This document shows positions 39,945 through 43,752 of a DNA stretch of 43,752 bases, one piece after another. The position numbers and the translations under genes are program-made. The notes beneath the pieces are model-generated. The model ran no database searches, was not told the DNA's origin, and saw nothing but the letters and a program-made list of their open reading frames with translations. The first letter of the stretch is position 1. Each line of letters begins with the position of its first letter. Source of the DNA: Oricola sp. (GTDB taxonomy: Bacteria > Pseudomonadota > Alphaproteobacteria > Rhizobiales > Rhizobiaceae); contig NZ_JALEGV010000044.1 in the NCBI RefSeq assembly GCF_022763245.1, forward strand, positions 1 to 43,752. Reading direction: 5' to 3'.

Positions 39945-41234
39945 TTATCCCGCCCGGCCGGCGCTCAGATCCTCGAACGAGCGATCGTCTCCGGCGAGTA
40001 TGGCAGCCTCGCCGGTGAACTCCTGCCAGCGTTGGACGATCACATCGACATATTTCGGATCGAGTTCGATCAGCGCGGCGTGGCGACCGGCCTTTTCCGC
40101 CGCGATCAGCGTGGTCCCGCTGCCAGCGAAAGGATCGAACACCAGATCACCCTTGCGGCTCGAGTTCCGGATCGCGCGTTCGACCAGGGACACCGGCTTC
40201 ATCGTCGGGTGCAGATCGTTCTTGTGCGGCCGCTCGATGTTCCACACATCGCCCTGGTCGCGGTCGCCGCACCAATGGCGTTTCACGCCCTCCGGCCAGC
40301 CATAGAGGATCGGCTCGTACTGCCGCTGGTAGTCCGCGCGGCCCAGCGTGAAGCGGTCCTTCGCCCAGATGATGAAGGTCGACCAGTGCCCGCCGGCTGA
40401 CTTGAACGCCGCCTGCAGCGTCTGCAATTCGCTCGATGACATGCAGATGTAAACGGCGCCGTCGGTGTGCGCGTTGATCAGCACGCAGGCGTCGTAGAGG
40501 AACGGACCGAAACCATCGCCAAGCGCGTCGTTCTTGATCCGCCGACCCTTGCCAGCCTTCTCCGCGCCGACGCCGCCGGCGTAGTCCACGTTGTAGGGCG
40601 GATCGCAGAAGCAGAGATCGGCTTTCACATCGCCCAGCACCTTCTGCACGTCCGTGGCGACCGTGCTGTCGCCGCAGAGCAGACGGTGCTTGCCCATGAC
40701 CCAGAGATCTCCGGGCCGCGTCACCGGCACCGCCGGAACCTCGGGCACATCATCGGGATCCGTCATCCCGCCGCTGGTGTCGATCAGCGCGTCAGGCAGG
40801 ATCTCGGCCAGGTCCTCGGCGCTGAAGCCGATCAGCGACATGTCCTCGATCCCGAAATCCTCCCGCAGTTCCCCGATCTCGATGCGCAGCATCTCCGGGT
40901 CCCACTCGGCGATTTCCGCCAGGCGATTGTCGGCCAGCGTGTAGAGACGCCGGTCTTCCTCGGACCAGCCGCGGGCGACCATCACCGGCACCTCGGCCAG
41001 CCCCAGTTGCGCCGCCGCCATCAACCGGCCATGGCCCGCAATGATCGTGCCGTCCTCGGCCACCAGCATCGGGATCGTGAAGCCGAACCGCTCCATCGAG
41101 GCCGCGATCTGGTCGATCTGTTCCGGCGGATGCTGGCGAGCGTTTTTCGCGTAGGGGACCAGGTCGGCCACCTGCCAGATCTCGACCTGCTCCGCGGGCC
41201 AGGCCTGCGGCGTGAGTTTGGGCTGCGCGGTCAT
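39945..41234 (-). CDS. ParB-domain DNA methyltransferase (N6-A/N4-C type)
   Basis: 429 residues. The N-terminal ParB/sulfiredoxin-like part (about 15-110: NARQHPPEQIDQIAASMERF, GTIIAGHGRLMAAAQLGL) is followed by an MTase with DPPYN (motif IV, CFCDPPYNVDY) before FAGSGTT (motif I, VFDPFAGSGTTLIAAEKAGR), i.e. beta-class order. No restriction partner is present, so it is an orphan phage enzyme likely to protect DNA or change expression. The start ATGA overlaps the end of a weak upstream frame. Confidence 0.93.
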   Translation of the reverse strand: MTAQPKLTPQAWPAEQVEIWQVADLVPYAKNARQHPPEQIDQIAASMERFGFTIPMLVAEDGTIIAGHGRLMAAAQLGLAEVPVMVARGWSEEDRRLYTLADNRLAEIAEWDPEMLRIEIGELREDFGIEDMSLIGFSAEDLAEILPDALIDTSGGMTDPDDVPEVPAVPVTRPGDLWVMGKHRLLCGDSTVATDVQKVLGDVKADLCFCDPPYNVDYAGGVGAEKAGKGRRIKNDALGDGFGPFLYDACVLINAHTDGAVYICMSSSELQTLQAAFKSAGGHWSTFIIWAKDRFTLGRADYQRQYEPILYGWPEGVKRHWCGDRDQGDVWNIERPHKNDLHPTMKPVSLVERAIRNSSRKGDLVFDPFAGSGTTLIAAEKAGRHAALIELDPKYVDVIVQRWQEFTGEAAILAGDDRSFEDLSAGRAG

Positions 41235-41265
41235 CGGATACCTGTCGGGTACGGGTCATCACCCT

Positions 41266-41472
41266 GCTGAAACGAAACGAACCGCAGGGGGTCATTTCGG
41301 TTCGCGCGAAGCGAAACGCCCATGTTTTCTGGGGGGTTGGCACGGTTTCGCGTGTCGAAACCTGCGCGAAACGAAATGGATTTCAGGGGGGTGCATTTCG
41401 CCAATTCGGGACCTAAGCCCCTGATTTCATTGAGGCGGACCCCGTTTGAAACGAAGCGAAATGGGTTTTTCG
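41266..41472. repeat. Degenerate dyad repeats (CGAAA ... TTTCG units)
   Basis: At least three related units, about 50 bp apart, sit at roughly 41268-41299, 41309-41352 and 41367-41400, with a fourth at 41447-41472. Each has (G)CGAAAC at one side, a G5-6 tract in the middle and TTTCG(C) at the other, so each is also an inverted repeat; for example GCGAAAC ... GTTTCGC in unit 2. The region is 30 bp upstream of the methyltransferase start. It looks like an iteron/operator array or a packaging (cos-type) site. Confidence 0.6.
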
Positions 41473-41703
41473 ATCGGGAAAAAACGCTCAAATCCTGCGA
41501 GGCGGCGGCCCCGCGTAACACAGCGCGTCAGAAGGGACCCAAGGGGGGGCCGGTCGGTTTCTGCGCAGGCCCCTCAGCGTGCTGATTTGGCCCGTTGCAA
41601 GTGTTTTATCGCGGCCAAGACTCGCGGTCCAACAAAAAAATGTCCCGCTGTTTTCTTTTTTGCTTGCCATTGAAAACATTATCTTTTTCGCCTCGCTCGG
41701 CCG
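41473..41703. other. AT-richer leader upstream of the repeat block
   Basis: 231 bp between the minor tail Z-like gene and the repeats. It has A/T runs (AAAAAAATGTCCC near 41636, TTTTCTTTTTT near 41652) and a GATAAT on the minus strand near 41680 that could be a -10 for the downstream methyltransferase transcript. A weak minus frame (41488-41670, MASKKENSGTFF...) lacks a ribosome binding site. Confidence 0.4.
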
Positions 41704-42237
41704 TCACGCGCCAAATATATGCTCAATCTGACGCGTCGCCTCGGCCAGCACCTCGGGTTGCGCGGCCTCGAAGGCATCGCGTGTCGCGTCCTGCACCATC
41801 TCCCTGGGGATGGCGGGGCCGAACATCTTCCGGATCGGCAGGCGCGCCCTGCCCTCGCGAACGAAGGCGTTGCCCGCCAGCGACCCCACGAGGAAAGCGC
41901 TGTCGAACCGCTGCCAGCGCCCCCAGGGCCTGGCCCGCACGCCGTAGGCGAACTGCCGTGGGCTGAAATGCGACAGGCCCAGATAGTCGCCACGGGCCTC
42001 GATCGTGTAGGCCAGGTTGGCGAACGTCGATCGGATCGAACGTGTCTCGCGGTTGATCAGCGCGGCCTTTGCGCCGGTCTGCTCACGCAAGGCGCGGCGC
42101 ACCTGGGTGCGGACCTTGTTGCCCTCGCTGTTCAGCGCGCGATTGAAAGCCCGCGTGGCCGCCTGTTCGCCGAGGCGCGCGATGGCTGCCTCGAAGTGCA
42201 CGCGGGTCTGGTCGAGATCGCGGATGATGACATTCAC
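41704..42237 (-). CDS. Minor tail protein Z-like
   Basis: 177 residues from GTG 42235-42237 with AGGAGG about 9 nt upstream. ARLGEQAATRAFNRALNSEG, VRTQVRRALREQTGAKAALI, then EARGDYLGLSHFSPRQ and FVREGRARLPIRKMFGPAIP fit the prophage minor tail Z family (tail completion). It lies 12 kb from the tail genes, next to early-type genes, which is unusual for this family. Confidence 0.82.
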   Translation of the reverse strand: MNVIIRDLDQTRVHFEAAIARLGEQAATRAFNRALNSEGNKVRTQVRRALREQTGAKAALINRETRSIRSTFANLAYTIEARGDYLGLSHFSPRQFAYGVRARPWGRWQRFDSAFLVGSLAGNAFVREGRARLPIRKMFGPAIPREMVQDATRDAFEAAQPEVLAEATRQIEHIFGA

Positions 42238-42389
42238 GGACCCAGCCTCCTGCGCGCACGACACCGAGCATATCGTTCATTTAGCCTGCTGGACCGGATC
42301 TGTCTCGCCTTGCGATGTCCCGCTGAAAACTGTCCCGCCGGAACGAAAGGGGTTGACGGGGCGGCCACAACGCGACCGCCCCACGAGTG

Positions 42390-42815
42390 TCACACCGTCT
42401 GCTGGATCACGAACTCCATCGACCGCTTGCGCGGCACGGTCCGGCCGTTGAGCTTCCAGACGATGACGGCCAGTCCGTATTCGTGCCGCCGGTTGGCAGC
42501 AGACCGGCTGATGCCCTGGCTCCACGTGATCCATTTCCACGGCTTGCGGTTGGCGCGCGCCCAGAGGATCTGGCCGATGTCCCTGTCCATCCACCGCAGC
42601 CAGAGCATCGCCTCATCGGCCTGGGTAATCATCCGTGGTGATGGCAGTGGCTTTTTCATCCGAGGCTCCTGCTCGACGTGATCGGCGAAGGTGGAAACGT
42701 ACTCCGGCCAGGCGCTGAAATAGCCCTGCGGCCGGACCGGCGGCATGGAACGCATGACGTTCGCCGCGAGGTCGAGCCGGTCGGCCACCATTGCCCGTGT
42801 CCATTCATCGGCCAT
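42390..42815 (-). CDS. DUF6362 family protein
   Basis: 141 residues. WTRAMVADRLDLAANVMRSM, AMLWLRWMDRDIGQILWARA then WKWITWSQGISRSAANRRHE fit DUF6362, a helical, tryptophan-rich phage family possibly DNA-binding (HTH-like C-terminus GISRSAANRRHEYGLAVI). It overlaps the upstream small gene by 11 bp. Confidence 0.88.
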   Translation of the reverse strand: MADEWTRAMVADRLDLAANVMRSMPPVRPQGYFSAWPEYVSTFADHVEQEPRMKKPLPSPRMITQADEAMLWLRWMDRDIGQILWARANRKPWKWITWSQGISRSAANRRHEYGLAVIVWKLNGRTVPRKRSMEFVIQQTV

Positions 42816-43014
42816 TGCGAACCTCCCTTACGGCTGGCAGCTTCCCATAGAGTTTCTCGCCCAACTGGCGAACCAGTTCCCGTTCCGGCCAGGTGAGCCG
42901 ATGATCGTCGAGCGAGACCGCGAGCATGTGCTGCTCATGCCAGCCATCGCGCTTGACCTGTTCAGGGTCACGGCGCGTGCCGCCGTAGCCCTTGGGAGTG
43001 AAGCGCATACCCAT
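42805..43014 (-). CDS. Small conserved phage protein, 69 aa
   Basis: MGMRFTPKGYGGTRRDPEQV, then AVSLDDHRLTWPERELVRQL. Short, basic at the N-terminus, no TM. Start overlaps the RuvC-like stop by 1 bp and its end overlaps DUF6362, so it is part of the same coupled early operon. Function unknown. Confidence 0.78.
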   Translation of the reverse strand: MGMRFTPKGYGGTRRDPEQVKRDGWHEQHMLAVSLDDHRLTWPERELVRQLGEKLYGKLPAVREVRNGR

Positions 43015-43550
43015 CAGGCCAGCCCTCCCTGCGTCTCGATCGCCCAGAGCAGGATGGCGATGGCGTCGGCCTCGTTATCGTCGACGGGGCTGAAGCCGCG
43101 CGCACAAGCCGCATCGATCATGGCCTGCTTGTTGGCGTTGCCGTGGCCCGTGGCGTAGCGCTTGATGGTTCCCACCGCGACGCCCGCATAGGCCACGCCG
43201 CGCAGCTCAGCCCAGCTGGTGAGAACACCGAGCAGACCTCCGTAGACATGGGCCGCATCGGTTCCGGCGTGGCGACGCACCTCCTCGAACCAGATGGCCC
43301 CGATCGGCCCGGACAGCCGGTCGATCTCAGTCAGCCAGTTGGTGAAGCGCAGGTAGCGCATGCCCCCACCGTCAAAGCGGCCGGGGCGAAAGCTGGCGGT
43401 GCCGCTGGTGATCAGGCCATCGAATCCACGAATGGCCCAGCCGGTGGTGGTGCCGAGATCGAGGGCCAGGAGGCTGCCGGTCGGCCTCGGTGACGGTGTC
43501 ATTTTCGGGGTTGCGCCGATCGCGGCGCTGGCGAGAGTCAGGTCAGCCAT
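43014..43550 (-). CDS. RuvC-like Holliday junction resolvase
   Basis: 178 residues. The RNase H-like core shows LLALDLGTTTGWAIRG (first Asp), GAIWFEEVRRHAGTDAAHVY (Glu) and PVDDNEADAIAILLWAIETQ (last Asp), in the order of phage RuvC-type resolvases. It likely resolves recombination or replication branches before packaging. It heads the visible early operon. Confidence 0.87.
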   Translation of the reverse strand: MADLTLASAAIGATPKMTPSPRPTGSLLALDLGTTTGWAIRGFDGLITSGTASFRPGRFDGGGMRYLRFTNWLTEIDRLSGPIGAIWFEEVRRHAGTDAAHVYGGLLGVLTSWAELRGVAYAGVAVGTIKRYATGHGNANKQAMIDAACARGFSPVDDNEADAIAILLWAIETQGGLA

Positions 43551-43673
43551 GGGTGGTCTCCTCTTCAGGTGGGCTGCTTGGGGCTGGAAGACGACGGCGG
43601 TTGATGCTTGGCGGTACCGGCCGCCGTCGTCGGATGGATCTCGTGCCAGAACTTCGGCCCGAGAAGATTGCCC

Positions 43674-43724
43674 AGGGGTAGGTGGTGGCCTCCCCCGCCT
43701 ACAGCGGGGAGGTCACCTACCCCT
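43674..43724. repeat. Large inverted repeat at the right edge
   Basis: AGGGGTAGGTG (43674-43684) plus CCTCCCC (43689-43695) pair with GGGGAGG (43706-43712) and CACCTACCCCT (43714-43724): 18 paired bases with a 4/1-nt interior loop and a 10-nt apex. It lies 123 bp upstream of the resolvase gene. Read to the right it is followed by GGGGGGATTTTT. It may be an operator, a strong terminator of a gene to the right, or an origin element. Confidence 0.6.
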
Positions 43725-43752
43725 TTAGGGGGGATTTTTCTGAAATCTGAAA

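Larger units (their letters stand above)
8780..43752 (-). mobile_element. Prophage: lambda-type head, contractile P2-type tail (right end outside window)
   Basis: From 8808 to 43550 the minus strand carries a nearly complete virion gene set: terminase, portal, protease, decoration and capsid, then baseplate, sheath, tube, chaperone, tape measure, U/X/D, fibres and lysis. No integrase, repressor or replication initiator is seen, so at least one end lies beyond 43752. The left boundary is placed by the last lysis-type gene and the IS debris; no att core is recognised. Confidence 0.9.

Noticed and set aside
41266-41472. CRISPR array
   Set aside because: Units are degenerate, internally inverted and unevenly spaced; there are no uniform spacers and no cas genes.
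41231-41521. 96-codon minus frame whose stop overlaps the methyltransferase start
   Set aside because: The ATGA overlap is tempting, but the frame has a GTG start without ribosome binding site and its peptide simply mirrors the DNA repeats (RFVS copies).

Overview
The window is GC-rich DNA from an alphaproteobacterium, most likely Hyphomicrobiales or Rhodobacterales. This rests on the codon style, the rhizobial-type IS630/IS3 debris, and the DUF6894, DUF3489 and DUF6362 genes; no rRNA or housekeeping gene is present to fix the genus. About 8.7 kb of chromosome and insertion sequences is followed by at least 35 kb of a tailed-phage prophage that runs off the right edge.

Chromosomal part (1-8.76 kb). 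The left edge carries the start of an autotransporter-like surface protein (minus strand), then a small hypothetical gene and an IS1182-family element whose transposase is broken by an in-frame TAG. Next comes a tight plus-strand signalling operon: a single-domain response regulator, an exported molybdopterin-oxidoreductase-fold protein with no cysteine in its mature part, a hybrid histidine kinase (two TM helices, HisKA, HATPase, REC, HPt), and a REC-HD-GYP protein expected to degrade c-di-GMP. Start/stop overlaps couple the last three. The inferred circuit is periplasmic ligand sensing, phosphorelay, then c-di-GMP turnover. A cluster of IS remnants (IS3-family end, intact IS630 with clear terminal repeats, a second IS630 N-terminus, IS21-like end repeats) abuts the prophage.

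Prophage (about 8.78 kb to the right edge), nearly all on the minus strand, so transcription runs right to left. From right to left: a RuvC-like resolvase, two small proteins including DUF6362, a minor-tail-Z-like protein, a block of dyad repeats, a ParB-methyltransferase fusion, a tiny Flp-pilin-like gene with a terminator, terminase small and large subunits, portal, gpW joiner, S49 protease/scaffold, decoration protein D, major capsid protein E and an FII-like joiner. After this lambda-type head comes a P2-type contractile tail: spike V, W/gp25, J, I, a large fibre/baseplate protein, sheath, tube, a tail chaperone with a clear -1 frameshift site, tape measure, U, X and D. Then follow a tandem set of small adhesins sharing a Major-tropism-determinant-like N-terminus, and finally GH108 endolysin and holin-like genes. 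Integrase, repressor and att sites are not visible, so the prophage is incomplete here.

Cargo. Genes on the opposite (plus) strand interrupt the structural operon: a hicAB toxin-antitoxin pair between the capsid and decoration genes, a two-gene insert (DUF2786-like protein and a secreted Cys-rich protein closed by a strong terminator) inside the baseplate module, a DUF6894 gene near lysis, and a small basic protein plus DUF3489 gene beside the terminase. A similar TGTGCG-type palindrome lies upstream of two of the inserted small genes and may be a shared control site.
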